Source of the DNA: Saccharothrix sp. | GTDB lineage: Bacteria; Actinomycetota; Actinomycetes; Mycobacteriales; Pseudonocardiaceae | Reading direction: 5' to 3' | NCBI RefSeq assembly: GCF_031180885.1 | Contig: NZ_JAPSLK010000005.1 | Span: 62,001 to 126,000 of the forward strand | DNA length: 64,000 bases | In this document: positions 18,972 to 28,073 of the stretch, piece by piece | Numbering within the stretch: the first letter of the stretch is position 1 | How the letters are laid out: the number at the start of each line of letters is the position of its first letter | Position numbers and translations under genes: made by a program | The notes under the pieces: model-generated | Databases searched by the model: none | The model's input: only the letters and a program-made list of their open reading frames with translations | Told to the model about the DNA's origin: nothing

Positions 18972-21900
18972 TGGACTCCGACCTCGTCGCTGCGGTGCCG
19001 TGCGCGGCCCGGGGTGTCGCCGTGTCGCCGGACGCGGGGGCGTTGCTCGCGGTGAGCCGTTCGGGCATCGAACTGGTGGACCTGACCGGAACTCCGGTGT
19101 GGACGCGGCGGATCGCGGTCGCCGACGAGCACCCCGTTGAGGTCCAGTGGGCCGACGACGGGTACGACCCCGTGGTCCTGGCCAACCGCGTGGCGCAGGC
19201 CCTCGACCCGGACACCGGGGCATCCCGCCGCCTGCCGCCGGGAGTGGGCGACCGCGACAACGTCACCGCGCTGGCCGTGGACGCCACCGGCCGGTTGCTG
19301 GCCTTGGGCACGGCGTCCGGCGAGGTGGTGGTGCTGGACCGGCGCACGTCCGTGGTGAGCCGCTACGAGACCGGCGGCCGGGTCAACGCCCTCGCGTGGC
19401 GGCCGGGCGAACCGGCGCTGTGCGTGGCGGTGCCCAACGCGTTGCAGTGGTGGGACTTGCCGCGTCAGGCCATGCTGCGCAGCATCGGCACGTCCACGCA
19501 CCCCGTGGTGCGACTGGCGTGGTCGCCGGACGGGAGCCTGGTCGCCGCCGCCGGCACGCGGGACGTGTTCACCATCGACACCGCGTCCTGGCGCGGACTC
19601 GACCGACGCGACCTCGGCGGCCGGCAGGCCCCGGTCGCGCTGGGCTTCACCCGCAGCGGTGCGCACCTGCTGGTCGGTTTCGGCGACGAGGTCGCGGTGG
19701 TGGACCGGCAGTTGGACCTGGTCTGGACGCTGCCGGCGGCGTTGCGCGAGGCGGGCGGGTTGCACGTCGGCGGGTCGGGGGCGGTGGCGGTGCGGGCCAC
19801 GCCGGACGAGGTGCGGGTGTGGCGGATGCCCGACACCAAGCCGACCCCCGACCGGGCGGCGGCCACCGCGGCGGTGCGGCGGTGGGCGGTGCGGGCGGCG
19901 CGCAGCGTGGGTCGGGACCGGGCGGTCGACGCCGGGGTGCTCGCCGTGCGGTCGGACGTCCTGGTGCCGGCGGGCGAGAACCGGTGGGGTCCGGGCTTCG
20001 CCTGGCTGGACGGTTCTTACGTGGTGCAGGAGGCCGACGGCCGGGTGGTGCGAACCGGCGACCCGGCCGAGGAGCCGCTGTGGGCGGCGGACGTTCCCGC
20101 GGTGCCCGGTGGCGTGCTCGACGTGGAGGCGTCCGCGACCGGTTTGGTGGCGGTCGCGTTCCACAACTCCGAGACGGACACCGTGGTGGTGCTGGACGCC
20201 GCCACCGGCCAGCGCGTCGCTTCTGTACCCGGCGGTCAAGCCCCATCATGGTCGCCAGACGGCCGGATGCTCGCCGTCCCGGGCCCTGGCCCCACCCCCG
20301 ACCACGTCCTGGTCTACACCGTGCGCCGGGGTGCGCCGGAGCCTCGTGGCCGAGTGCTGCCCGCCCGGCAGGGCGTCGGCCGGGTCACGTGGTCACCGGA
20401 CGGTTCTCGGCTCGCCGCGAGTTCCGGTCGACGGGTCGTCCTCTGGGACACGGAGACCTGGGAACGCGTGCCGGGTCCCGCGGAAACGCCCGGGAGGTCG
20501 CAGTTCGGACCAGTGGCGTGGTCGCCGGACGGGCGGTACCTGGCGGCGGCGGACTCCGGCGTGGCGGTGTGGGACGTCGCCGGTTGGCAGGCCAGGCGCG
20601 TGGCCGGGGCCGGCCGGTCACGCGGGTGGGCGCCTGCCCTGACGTGGTCCCCGGACTCCGCGATGCTCGCCTTCCCCGGCGCTTCCCCCGGAACCGTCGC
20701 TTTGTGGGACGTCACGGCGTGGAAGGTCGCCCGGGTCCTGCCCCGACCGGACGGCGTCGGGGACGTGTGGGCGGTCCGATGGTCCCCGGACGACGAGATC
20801 GGCATCGGGTACGCCGGCGGTGTGGTGTCGCGGTGGCGCATGGACGCCGACACCGACCGCGGAACCAATCCCCTGCCGTTCGACCCGGGCGTCCTGACGA
20901 CCTTGGGTGTGGTGACCGCGCGAGCCGGCGTGGCAGTCGCACTGTCCACAGTGGCCGACCTGCTGGCCGTGGTCGCGGGCCGGGACGACGGGCGGCTGGG
21001 TTGGTTGCGCGGGCACGCCGGAGTCGTGGCGCTACGCGGACTCCGCTGGCCGGTGGCCGCCTTGGTAGGTGTCGTCGTGCTCCTCGCCGCAGAACTGCCG
21101 CCGCAAACCGGTTTCGAGCCACCCGCCGAGTCCTTTGAGGACGAACTGACCGGCGCACTGTCCGCCGCACTGGCCGCACCCGCCGCAGACCCGGTCCGCC
21201 CCGAGGTCCCTTTAGCCGCACTGGTCGGCGTGCTGGACGACATCGACGACCGCCTGCTGACCATGCTGGGCCTCCTGGGCCCCGAGGCGGTGGCGGCGGA
21301 ACCGTTGCTGCCAGTGCGGATGCGCGCGCTACGCGAACAGCTGTGGGCCCTCGACACCGGCCAACGCCGCCTGCTCGGCCTGCGCTTGACCACCCGAGCC
21401 GCCGGCCGCGCCCAGGGCGCAGGACTAGGCGAACGCGCCGGCCTGGCCCGCCACGGCGCGGTGAACGCTCTGGTCCCCACCCAACTAGCGCTCCCGGAGC
21501 TGTTGGGCTTGCGCTACACCCGCGGCGAACTCCTGTACCGGACAAGGCAAGGCGCCCTACCACCGGTCCTGCGCTCCGCCGTCCTCCTCCTCGACGACAG
21601 CCCAGCCGCCCACGGCCAGGTCGGGGTCACTTTGCGAATGGTGGCCCACCTGGTCGCGTCCGCACTCGTCGACGACCACCACCGATGCGCCGTCGTCCGC
21701 ATGGCCACCCCCAGCGCAGTAGCCCACATCTCCCGACCCCAGGACCTGACCACCCTGTGGACCGGCGGCGCGACCAGCCGTGCCGACGTCAGCACGGCAC
21801 TGCGCACAGCAGACCGGATCGCCGACGGTCTTGCCGACCCACTGGCCGGACCAGCGTGGACGATCGTGCTGACACACCAGTACCAGGAGATCCCGGAGCG

Positions 21901-22024
21901 CCCCGACCTCCGCTGCATCCGCGTCCGCTACCCGGGCCGCCCCGGCGGGGACCGGTTGACACTGCGCTGCGACGCCTCGGCCGACGAGGTCCTGGACGTG
22001 GTAGTCGCCACCCTGACCGGCTAG
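18968..22024 (+). CDS. Beta-propeller protein with C-terminal vWA-like domain
   Basis: About 1018 residues (GTG 18968, or ATG 18971). The first ~630 residues contain many WD40-like blades (repeated AWSPDGxxLAxA...VWDV). A hydrophobic stretch near residues 690-715 (WPVAALVGVVVLLAAEL) may be a membrane helix or a buried strand. Residues about 865-1017 resemble a vWA fold: VLLLDDSPA stands at the MIDAS position (Asp875) with Ser877, but the usual DxSxS is degenerate. Such vWA proteins are the usual clients of MoxR ATPases. It is the last gene of the rightward operon and ends at the repeat-rich gap. The propeller may read out target binding. Confidence 0.75.
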   Translation: MMDSDLVAAVPCAARGVAVSPDAGALLAVSRSGIELVDLTGTPVWTRRIAVADEHPVEVQWADDGYDPVVLANRVAQALDPDTGASRRLPPGVGDRDNVTALAVDATGRLLALGTASGEVVVLDRRTSVVSRYETGGRVNALAWRPGEPALCVAVPNALQWWDLPRQAMLRSIGTSTHPVVRLAWSPDGSLVAAAGTRDVFTIDTASWRGLDRRDLGGRQAPVALGFTRSGAHLLVGFGDEVAVVDRQLDLVWTLPAALREAGGLHVGGSGAVAVRATPDEVRVWRMPDTKPTPDRAAATAAVRRWAVRAARSVGRDRAVDAGVLAVRSDVLVPAGENRWGPGFAWLDGSYVVQEADGRVVRTGDPAEEPLWAADVPAVPGGVLDVEASATGLVAVAFHNSETDTVVVLDAATGQRVASVPGGQAPSWSPDGRMLAVPGPGPTPDHVLVYTVRRGAPEPRGRVLPARQGVGRVTWSPDGSRLAASSGRRVVLWDTETWERVPGPAETPGRSQFGPVAWSPDGRYLAAADSGVAVWDVAGWQARRVAGAGRSRGWAPALTWSPDSAMLAFPGASPGTVALWDVTAWKVARVLPRPDGVGDVWAVRWSPDDEIGIGYAGGVVSRWRMDADTDRGTNPLPFDPGVLTTLGVVTARAGVAVALSTVADLLAVVAGRDDGRLGWLRGHAGVVALRGLRWPVAALVGVVVLLAAELPPQTGFEPPAESFEDELTGALSAALAAPAADPVRPEVPLAALVGVLDDIDDRLLTMLGLLGPEAVAAEPLLPVRMRALREQLWALDTGQRRLLGLRLTTRAAGRAQGAGLGERAGLARHGAVNALVPTQLALPELLGLRYTRGELLYRTRQGALPPVLRSAVLLLDDSPAAHGQVGVTLRMVAHLVASALVDDHHRCAVVRMATPSAVAHISRPQDLTTLWTGGATSRADVSTALRTADRIADGLADPLAGPAWTIVLTHQYQEIPERPDLRCIRVRYPGRPGGDRLTLRCDASADEVLDVVVATLTG

Positions 22025-22086
22025 CGGCCCAGCGGGCACCTGGCCTCGCCGTGCGGGCAGTCCACCGAGGGGACACACCTCAACCC

Positions 22087-22266
22087 GGGCTTCTTGCTTG
22101 TGTCATCCCCGTATGGCCCGCCCGAAGGGCTACCACATTTTTGGTCGGGTGCAGCCGAAAATTTTGTGAGGAACGAGCAAAATTTTTAGCGGCACCCGGC
22201 CAAAAATGTGGTCGGCTTTGCCGGGTCATGCGGTGGTCATGCGGGGATGGCACAAGCAAGAAGCCC
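22087..22266. repeat. 180-bp nested inverted repeat (palindromic element)
   Basis: Outer arms 22087-22115 and 22238-22266 pair over 29 bp with two mismatches. Inner arms 22133-22152 and 22192-22211 pair over 20 bp with one mismatch. An innermost AAAATTTT-type pair surrounds the centre near 22170. The whole element could fold into one long cruciform or RNA hairpin, like a MITE or a large BIME. Confidence 0.85.
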
Positions 22267-22517
22267 CCCGCAGTTGCAGTTGTGTCATCCTTGGCGGCTC
22301 GCCCGCCGGCGAGGCTCTTTTAATCTTCAGGCTCGCGCTTACGCTCTCAAATCCACGCTTCGCGCGTGGTCACGCAACGCGCTCCGCACTGCTGGAGGAG
22401 GAACGCGCTTCGCGCTCTTGAACAGCGCCGACGCGCTTCCAAGCCGAACGCGCTGCGCGCTCGCAAGATCAAAAGCGGCGCTCGCCGCGCGGCAGGCCCC
22501 CGGGGGTGGAAGAGCGT

Positions 22518-22645
22518 CGGTTCGTCCCCCGCACGGCCTGCCGGAGGCAACCACGCTTTGGTCTTTTGTGCAACCGGTAAAGCGTGGTTGCACAAAAGAC
22601 CAAAGCGTGGTTGGGCTTCGCCCAGGCCGTACGGGGGACGAACCG
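22518..22645. repeat. 128-bp nested inverted repeat
   Basis: Inner arms 22548-22575 and 22586-22613 are a perfect 28-bp inverted repeat around a 10-nt loop. Outer arms 22518-22540 and 22623-22645 match over 23 bp with one mismatch, and weaker pairing goes on for about 15 nt outside. It is a second element, different in sequence from the one at 22087. Confidence 0.88.
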
Positions 22646-22724
22646 AGGCCCTTCCTGTGGCTGATAGCCCATATGGGCGCCTGCGGCGCAAAAGCAGCCG
22701 CTGCGCGGCAAAAGCGGGTTTGGC

Positions 22725-23516
22725 TCAAGCCAGATGAGCGCTCACCGGGATCACCAACGGCGTGCCCGACACCGGATCGGAGATGACCTTGGCCGCCAAC
22801 CCGAACACCTCGTCCAACATCGCCTCCGTCAACACCTCCCCCGGCGCCCCCTGCGCCAGCACCCGCCCACCCCGCATCGCCACCAACGTGTCCGCGTACC
22901 GGGCCGCCAGGTTCAGGTCGTGCAGCACCATCACCACCGTCGTCCCCCGCTCCCGGTGCAGCCGGTGCACGAGGTCCAGCACGTCGATCTGGTGCGCCAA
23001 GTCCAGATAAGTGATCGGCTCGTCGAGCAGCAGCAGGTCAGTCTCCTGCGCCAGCGTCATCGAGATCCACGCCCGCTGCCGCTGCCCGCCCGACAGGTGG
23101 TCGACCTGCCGGTCCGCCAGCTCCGCCATCCCGGTCAGCACCAACGCCCGCTCGATGGCCTCCTCGTCCGCCGACGACCACTGCCGGTACCAGCGCTGGT
23201 GCGGGTGCCGTCCCCGCGCGACCAGGTCCGCGACCGTCAACCCCTCCGGCGCCACCGGCGACTGGGGCAGCAGCCCGACGACCCGCGCCACCTCCCGCGT
23301 CGGCAACCGGTCGATCTCCTTGCCGTCCAACAGGACCGCCCCGGACGACGGCCGCAGCAGCCGGGCCAACGCGCGCAAGAGCGTCGACTTGCCGCACCCG
23401 TTCGGCCCGATGATCGCCGTGATCGTGCCGTCCAGCACGTCGACGCTCAGGTCGTCGACCACGACGCTCTCGCCGTACCCCAACCGCAGCGACTGGGCAC
23501 TCAGACGGACGTTCAC
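22725..23516 (-). CDS. Iron-siderophore ABC transporter ATPase (FecE-like)
   Basis: 263 residues. The nucleotide-binding domain is complete: Walker [10 protein letters not shown] (about residues 37-45), Q-loop LLPQSP, ABC signature [10 protein letters not shown], Walker B LLLLDEP and the switch His in VLHDLN. The family, with CVLHD-type ending and tyrosine-rich RYADTL, is that of FecE/FhuC ATPases, which energise import of ferric siderophores. The GTG start overlaps the stop of the upstream permease gene. Its end lies at the edge of the repeat-rich gap. It is expressed leftward with two permeases from the iron-box promoter near 25650. Confidence 0.9.
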   Translation of the reverse strand: MNVRLSAQSLRLGYGESVVVDDLSVDVLDGTITAIIGPNGCGKSTLLRALARLLRPSSGAVLLDGKEIDRLPTREVARVVGLLPQSPVAPEGLTVADLVARGRHPHQRWYRQWSSADEEAIERALVLTGMAELADRQVDHLSGGQRQRAWISMTLAQETDLLLLDEPITYLDLAHQIDVLDLVHRLHRERGTTVVMVLHDLNLAARYADTLVAMRGGRVLAQGAPGEVLTEAMLDEVFGLAAKVISDPVSGTPLVIPVSAHLA

Positions 23517-24556
23517 GCTCGCGCCTCCCGGCGGCTCCGGACGAACAGGAAGATCAAGTAAGGCGCACCGAGGATCGCGGTCAGCACACCGACCGGCAGG
23601 TCCGGGATCACCAAACGGGTCACCAGGTCCGCCGACACCGTCAACAACGCCCCGATCAGCATCGACCCCACCAGCGGCGGCTGGGGCGACCGGGTCAGCC
23701 GCAGCGCGATCTGGGGCGTGGCCAGCGCGACGAACGTGATCGGCCCGGCCGCCGACGTGGCGACCGCCGCCAACGCCGCGCCCAGCAGCAACAACGTCCC
23801 CCGCGCCGCGTCCACGCGAATCCCCAGCCCGCGCGCGGTCTCGTCGCCGAACTGCAACCCGCCGATGGTGTGCCCGCACACCAACGTCACCGGCACCAGC
23901 AGCGCCAACGCCAGCAGAACCGGACCCACGGCGTCCCACGACGCTTCCGACAGGCTGCCGACGATCCACGTCACCGCCCGCGCGGCGTCGTTCACGTCAC
24001 CGATGGTCAACAGCCAGTACACAGTGTTGTACCCGATGGCGGACAACCCGATGCCGATCAGCACCATCCGGTACCCGTCGATCCCGCGCCGCCACGACAA
24101 CGCGTACAGCAGCACCCCGGCCACCAACCCGCCGACCAACCCGGCGAGCGGCACCCCCAGCGCGCTGACCGCACCGCTGACCTGCCCCCGGTACCCGCCC
24201 AGCACGATCACCGCGACGGTCGCCGCACCGGCGCCCCACGTGATCCCGAGCACGTCCGGGCTGGCCAACGGGTTGCGCGCCAACGACTGGAACAACGCCC
24301 CCGACAACCCCAACGCCGCCCCGACCAGCACGCCGGTCAGCGTCCGGGGCAGCCGCAGATCGAAGATGATCCCCCGCTCCCGCGCGGTTCCACCACCCAG
24401 CAAGGTCTCCAGCACGTCCAGCACACCGATGCGCGAACTGCCCATCCCGATGTTGACCGCCGCCACGACGACCAACAACGCGAACGCCCCCACCGCGACC
24501 GCGACCACCCGGGGCCGGACCTTCCAGGCGACCGGCCCAGCTGCGACAACCCTCAT
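23513..24556 (-). CDS. Siderophore ABC transporter permease 2 (FecCD family)
   Basis: 347 residues with about nine membrane helices. Motifs of the FecCD permease family are clear: [20 protein letters not shown] near residue 75, [13 protein letters not shown], and [18 protein letters not shown] near 280, where the coupling helix contacts the ATPase. ATG 24556 overlaps the stop of permease 1 (ATGA). It should form a heterodimeric channel with permease 1. Confidence 0.9.
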   Translation of the reverse strand: MRVVAAGPVAWKVRPRVVAVAVGAFALLVVVAAVNIGMGSSRIGVLDVLETLLGGGTARERGIIFDLRLPRTLTGVLVGAALGLSGALFQSLARNPLASPDVLGITWGAGAATVAVIVLGGYRGQVSGAVSALGVPLAGLVGGLVAGVLLYALSWRRGIDGYRMVLIGIGLSAIGYNTVYWLLTIGDVNDAARAVTWIVGSLSEASWDAVGPVLLALALLVPVTLVCGHTIGGLQFGDETARGLGIRVDAARGTLLLLGAALAAVATSAAGPITFVALATPQIALRLTRSPQPPLVGSMLIGALLTVSADLVTRLVIPDLPVGVLTAILGAPYLIFLFVRSRREARA

Positions 24557-25578
24557 ATCCGGGCCAGTCCCTTCCGCCGCACGAGCACGATGAAGACCGG
24601 CGCGCCGATGATCGCCAGCAGGATGCCGACCTCGAAGCTGTCCCCGGTCAGCACCCGCCCCAGCACGTCGGCGACCAGCAACAACACCGCCCCCAGCAAC
24701 GCGGAGAACGGCACCAGCCACCGGTAGTCCGGCCCGGTCACAGCACGCGCCAGGTGCGGCACGACCAACCCCAGGAACGCGATCGGCCCACAAGCCGCCA
24801 CCGCCGCCCCCACCAACAACGTGATCGCCACCACACCCACCACCCGCGTCCGGACGACCCGCTGCCCCAACGCCGTCGCCACGTCCTCACCCAACGCGAG
24901 CGTGTTCATCCCCGGCGTGTTGACCACCGCCAGCACCAAGCCCGCCACCAGGAACGGCACGATCTGCCCCACGAGCCCGAAGTCCCGCCCGGCGATGGAC
25001 CCGACCCGCCAGAACCGGTAGATCTCCATCCCCTGCTCGTTGCCCAGCACGACCGCCGCGATCAGCCCGTACAGCAACGCGCTGACCGCCGCCCCGGCCA
25101 ATGCCAACGTCACCGGCGTGGCCCCGCGCCCACCGACCGCCCCCAGCAGGAACACGGCCACACTGGCGATCATCGCGCCCAAAAAGCCGAACCAGATGAA
25201 CCCGTAGAGCCGGTCGACTCCCAGCACGACCACCGCGAACACGACCCCGAACGCGGCACCCTGCGTGACCCCCAGCAACCCCGGGTCGGCCAACGGGTTG
25301 CGGGTGTGCCCCTGCATCAACGCCCCGGCCGCGCCCAGCGCCAACCCGGCCAGCACCCCCATCACCGTGCGCGGCACCCGCAGCGACCACACGATGATGT
25401 CCGCCTCCGTCCCGTTCGGACGGACCAGCGCGTCCCACACCGCACCAAGTGGAATCGTCCGCGCACCGAACGTGATACTCGCAGCGCACACCGCCAGCAG
25501 CAGCGCCACGAGCACCGCGAGCCCCACGACCCGGCGCCGCCGGCGACCGGCAAGACCGGCCCTGGCCACCACCGTCAC
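24553..25578 (-). CDS. Siderophore ABC transporter permease 1 (FecCD family)
   Basis: About 341 residues from GTG 25578, with nine or ten membrane helices. FecCD motifs are present: LRVPRTVMGVLAGLALGAAG, RNPLADPGLLGVT and AFLGLVVPHLARAVTG. I prefer GTG 25578 because AGGAG lies 7 nt upstream; GTG 25617 is a longer alternative that would run closer to the promoter. It is the first gene of the leftward siderophore operon, divergent from the binding-protein gene, with an iron box between them. Confidence 0.88.
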   Translation of the reverse strand: MTVVARAGLAGRRRRRVVGLAVLVALLLAVCAASITFGARTIPLGAVWDALVRPNGTEADIIVWSLRVPRTVMGVLAGLALGAAGALMQGHTRNPLADPGLLGVTQGAAFGVVFAVVVLGVDRLYGFIWFGFLGAMIASVAVFLLGAVGGRGATPVTLALAGAAVSALLYGLIAAVVLGNEQGMEIYRFWRVGSIAGRDFGLVGQIVPFLVAGLVLAVVNTPGMNTLALGEDVATALGQRVVRTRVVGVVAITLLVGAAVAACGPIAFLGLVVPHLARAVTGPDYRWLVPFSALLGAVLLLVADVLGRVLTGDSFEVGILLAIIGAPVFIVLVRRKGLARI

Positions 25579-25644
25579 ACCGGTTCTCCTGTCGCCTGGG
25601 TAACTGTCGACTTCCACTTCGGACGGACGTCATCTTAAGGTCCG

Positions 25645-25663
25645 TTAGGTAAGCCTAAGCGCA
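25645..25663. promoter_or_regulatory. Iron box (IdeR/DmdR-type operator)
   Basis: TTAGGTAAGCCTAAG starts at 25645 and matches the actinobacterial IdeR/DmdR consensus (TTAGGTTAGSCTAACCTAA) over most of its length, with the right arm weaker. It lies between the two divergent siderophore genes, 15 nt before the binding-protein start, so both should be repressed by iron-loaded regulator. Confidence 0.8.
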
Positions 25664-25677
25664 GAGAGAGTGCCCAC

Positions 25678-26652
25678 ATGACGACACCTTGGCGAGCAGC
25701 CGTAGCCGCGACCACCGCGCTGCTGGCGTTGACCGCGTGCACGGCCAGTGACAAAGCCTCCACGCAGACCACCGGTAGCGCCGCGCCGGGCTACCCGCGC
25801 TCGGTCGAGCACGTGATGGGCACCGCGACCCTGAACACGCAGCCGCAGACCGTGGCCGCGCTCGACTCCAGCTACGTGGACGCGGCCCTCGCCCTGGAGG
25901 CCAAGGTCGTCGCGTACACGAAGTACCGCAACTACGACCAGCTCCCGGACTACCTCGGCGACGACCGCAAGTACGGCGAGGGCGCCCAGCAGGTCGGCCC
26001 GCTGGAGAACCCGGACGTCGAGAAGCTCTACGACATCAAGCCGGACCTGATCGTCTCGGCGAAGGTCCGCCACGAGAAGTTCTACGACCAGTTCACCAAG
26101 GTCGCGCCCACGGTGTTCAGCCAGACCACCGGCGCGAGCTGGAAGGACAACATCCGCCTGCTGGCCAAGGCCCTGGGCAAGGAGAGCCTGGCCGAGCAGA
26201 AGATCGCCGACTACGAGAAGCGCGCCAAGCGCATCGGCGACGACATCAAGAAGAAGCTGGGCAAGGACCCGAAGGCGTCCGTGGTCCGCTTCGTCGAGGG
26301 TGAGCCGACGGTCCGCCTGTACAGCAGCGCGTCCTACCCCGGCATCGTCATGGCCGACGCGGGCATCGGCCGCCCCGACGGCCAGCCGGACGTCAAGGAC
26401 AAGATCTCGGTGAACCTCAGCCAGGAGGAGATCACCAAGCTGGACGGCGACATGCTGTTCGTCGCCGCCTACCAGGACGAGACGAAGAACGCCGAGGACC
26501 CGAAGGCCAAGTTCCAGGCCAACCCGTTGTGGGGCACCCTCAAGGGCAAGATCGTGGACGTCAACGACACCACGTGGTTCACCGCCGTGAGCCTCCAGGG
26601 CGCCAACGCCATGCTCACCGACCTGGCCAACCAGTTCGGCGTGACCCCGTAG
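25678..26652 (+). CDS. Siderophore-binding lipoprotein
   Basis: 324 residues. A lipoprotein signal peptide ends in LTAC, giving a lipid-modified Cys near residue 21. The mature part has the two-lobed FepB/FhuD-type pattern (PQTVAALDSSYVDAALALEAKVVAY; then KLYDIKPDLIVSA), the class III binding-protein fold. It captures ferric siderophore outside the membrane for the divergent permeases. A GAGAG ribosome site lies upstream and an iron box precedes it. A strong hairpin terminator follows at 26701. Confidence 0.88.
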   Translation: MTTPWRAAVAATTALLALTACTASDKASTQTTGSAAPGYPRSVEHVMGTATLNTQPQTVAALDSSYVDAALALEAKVVAYTKYRNYDQLPDYLGDDRKYGEGAQQVGPLENPDVEKLYDIKPDLIVSAKVRHEKFYDQFTKVAPTVFSQTTGASWKDNIRLLAKALGKESLAEQKIADYEKRAKRIGDDIKKKLGKDPKASVVRFVEGEPTVRLYSSASYPGIVMADAGIGRPDGQPDVKDKISVNLSQEEITKLDGDMLFVAAYQDETKNAEDPKAKFQANPLWGTLKGKIVDVNDTTWFTAVSLQGANAMLTDLANQFGVTP

Positions 26653-26700
26653 TCACAGCGATCCGGTGGTCACAGCGATCCCGTAGTCGCAGTAGTCGCA

Positions 26701-26734
26701 GGGCGCCCGTCCCGTTCCCCCGGGGCGGGCGCCC
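26701..26734 (+). terminator. Hairpin terminator after the binding-protein gene
   Basis: Arms GGGCGCCCGTCCCG (26701-26714) and CGGGGCGGGCGCCC (26721-26734) pair over 14 bp with one G-U wobble around a 6-nt loop. There is no U-run, as is usual in high-GC actinomycetes. Confidence 0.75.
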
Positions 26735-26800
26735 TCCGCTGTTCGGGTGAAGCCGCGCAGCGGCCCACACCCCTTCCCACCCCCGTGCCATCATCGCGGG

Positions 26801-27817
26801 ATGGACCGATCCAGCCGCGAGGTGACCTGGTCCCCCGCGGTCCTCTTCGAGCCCTCCGGCACCAGGCTCCTGTGCACGCTCTGCCCGACCGGCTGCTCCC
26901 TCGCCGACGGCCAACTGGGCGCCTGCAAGGTCCGCCGCCGCACCGCGGACACCCTCGAAACGGCCACCCGAGCCACCTCGGTCCGCCACCTGGACCCGGT
27001 CGAGCGCAAGCCCTTCTACCACGTGCGCCCCGGCTCCCACACGGTCACACTCGCCGCGCCGGGTTGCACGTTCCGCTGCGACTACTGCGTCAACCACCGC
27101 ATCTCCCAGTACGGCCGCGACCACGACACCTGGTCCGCCACCCCGGTCGACGCCGAGGAAACCGCTCGCGACGCCACCGCCCGAGACGCTTTCGTCGCCC
27201 TCTCCTACTCGGAACCCTCGTTGGCCGCCGAACTCACCCTCGACCTGGCCGCACAGGGCGCACGAGTCCTCTGGAAGAGCAACGGTTTCCTCACCCCGCA
27301 AGCCGCCGAGCTGATGGCCCCCGCCCTCACCGCCGTCAACATCGACATCAAGGGCACCGACGACGCCCGCCACCACAAGCTCACCGGCTCCCCCGTCATC
27401 CCGGTCCTGGACACCGTCCGCGCCCTGCACACCGCCGGCGTCTGGCTGGAGATCAGCACCCCGCTGATCCCAGGCGTCTGCGACTCCCCCGAAGACCTGA
27501 CGGCCATCGCCACCTTCATAGCCGACATCAGCCCGGCCGTCCCCTGGCACCTCCTCCGCTTCACCCCCACCTACCGCCGCACGCACGACAACCCGACCAC
27601 CCCCTCCGCCTTGGCCGAAGCCCGCGAGATCGGCCACCAAGCCGGCCTCCACCACGTCTACGTGGAAAGAGCCCTGGGCGACGAGGGCCGCACCACCCAA
27701 TGCCCGACCTGCCGAACCCCGGTCATCCACCGCACCATCTGGGGCTTGGACCGCAACGACCTGAACACCGGCACCTGCCCGCACTGCGGCACCACAATCC
27801 AAGGGATCTGGCGATGA
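26801..27817 (+). CDS. Radical SAM enzyme (AmmeMemoRadiSam/PflA-like)
   Basis: 338 residues from ATG 26801. An N-terminal Cys cluster (LCTLCPTGCSL...GACKVRR, residues about 26-48) precedes the radical SAM motif CTFRCDYC (about 91-98), which binds the 4Fe-4S cluster used to split S-adenosylmethionine. A C-terminal CPTC...CPHC pair (about 308-333) could bind another metal or cluster. The N-terminal motif resembles the AmmeMemoRadiSam branch of PflA-type enzymes. The next gene, a 69-residue peptide, starts inside the stop codon (ATGA), which strongly suggests the enzyme modifies that peptide. No regulator or transporter accompanies the pair. Confidence 0.85.
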   Translation: MDRSSREVTWSPAVLFEPSGTRLLCTLCPTGCSLADGQLGACKVRRRTADTLETATRATSVRHLDPVERKPFYHVRPGSHTVTLAAPGCTFRCDYCVNHRISQYGRDHDTWSATPVDAEETARDATARDAFVALSYSEPSLAAELTLDLAAQGARVLWKSNGFLTPQAAELMAPALTAVNIDIKGTDDARHHKLTGSPVIPVLDTVRALHTAGVWLEISTPLIPGVCDSPEDLTAIATFIADISPAVPWHLLRFTPTYRRTHDNPTTPSALAEAREIGHQAGLHHVYVERALGDEGRTTQCPTCRTPVIHRTIWGLDRNDLNTGTCPHCGTTIQGIWR

Positions 27818-28023
27818 CGAACTACGAATTCGTGGACAGCCTCCCGGACCTGGTCCAGCCCGAGGAGTACGCGGACCACCCGACCGGCGGCCTGGTCCGG
27901 CTCCGGATCAGCGTCGAGAACGGCGAGATCTCGATCCTCGGCGACGCCCTCCGCCCCGAACTGATCGAACAGCTCCTCGAAGCGCTCGGCCCCGACGCCA
28001 TCCAACAAATGCTCTGCGGCTAG
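27814..28023 (+). CDS. 69-residue peptide, probable radical-SAM substrate
   Basis: A small acidic protein (FVDSLPDLVQPEEYAD...) with a beta pair (VRLRISVENGEISILG) and an amphipathic helix, ending in MLCG. The terminal Leu-Cys-Gly is the only Cys. Start/stop overlap with the radical SAM gene makes it the likely substrate or carrier. I recall that radical-SAM-modified peptides are annotated next to FtsH-type ternary systems; this one lies 5.8 kb beyond such a system. Its beta pair looks like that of the small protein at 16166. Which residue would be modified is unknown. Confidence 0.7.
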   Translation: MTNYEFVDSLPDLVQPEEYADHPTGGLVRLRISVENGEISILGDALRPELIEQLLEALGPDAIQQMLCG

Positions 28024-28073
28024 TGCTCCGACCGGGACCCTCGCCGCGCTGAAGTCGATCTTGCGCGTCCGGG

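Larger units (their letters stand above)
22025..22724. other. 700-bp convergent gap full of inverted repeats
   Basis: No gene is credible here: open frames on both strands are short, Arg-rich and interrupted. The region contains two large nested inverted repeats (22087-22266 and 22518-22645) and several small hairpins built on GCGCTTCGCGC-like strings around 22330-22480. A-rich stretches (AAAATTTT) make it far less GC-rich than the surroundings. It separates the conflict operon from the siderophore genes, whose transcripts converge here, so bidirectional termination is one likely role. Confidence 0.7.

Noticed and set aside
22330-22480. Repeated short hairpins, considered as a CRISPR array
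   Set aside because: Units differ in length and spacing and no unique spacers are seen.
22206-22740. Several open frames inside the repeat-rich gap
   Set aside because: They run through palindromes on both strands and have no recognisable motif.
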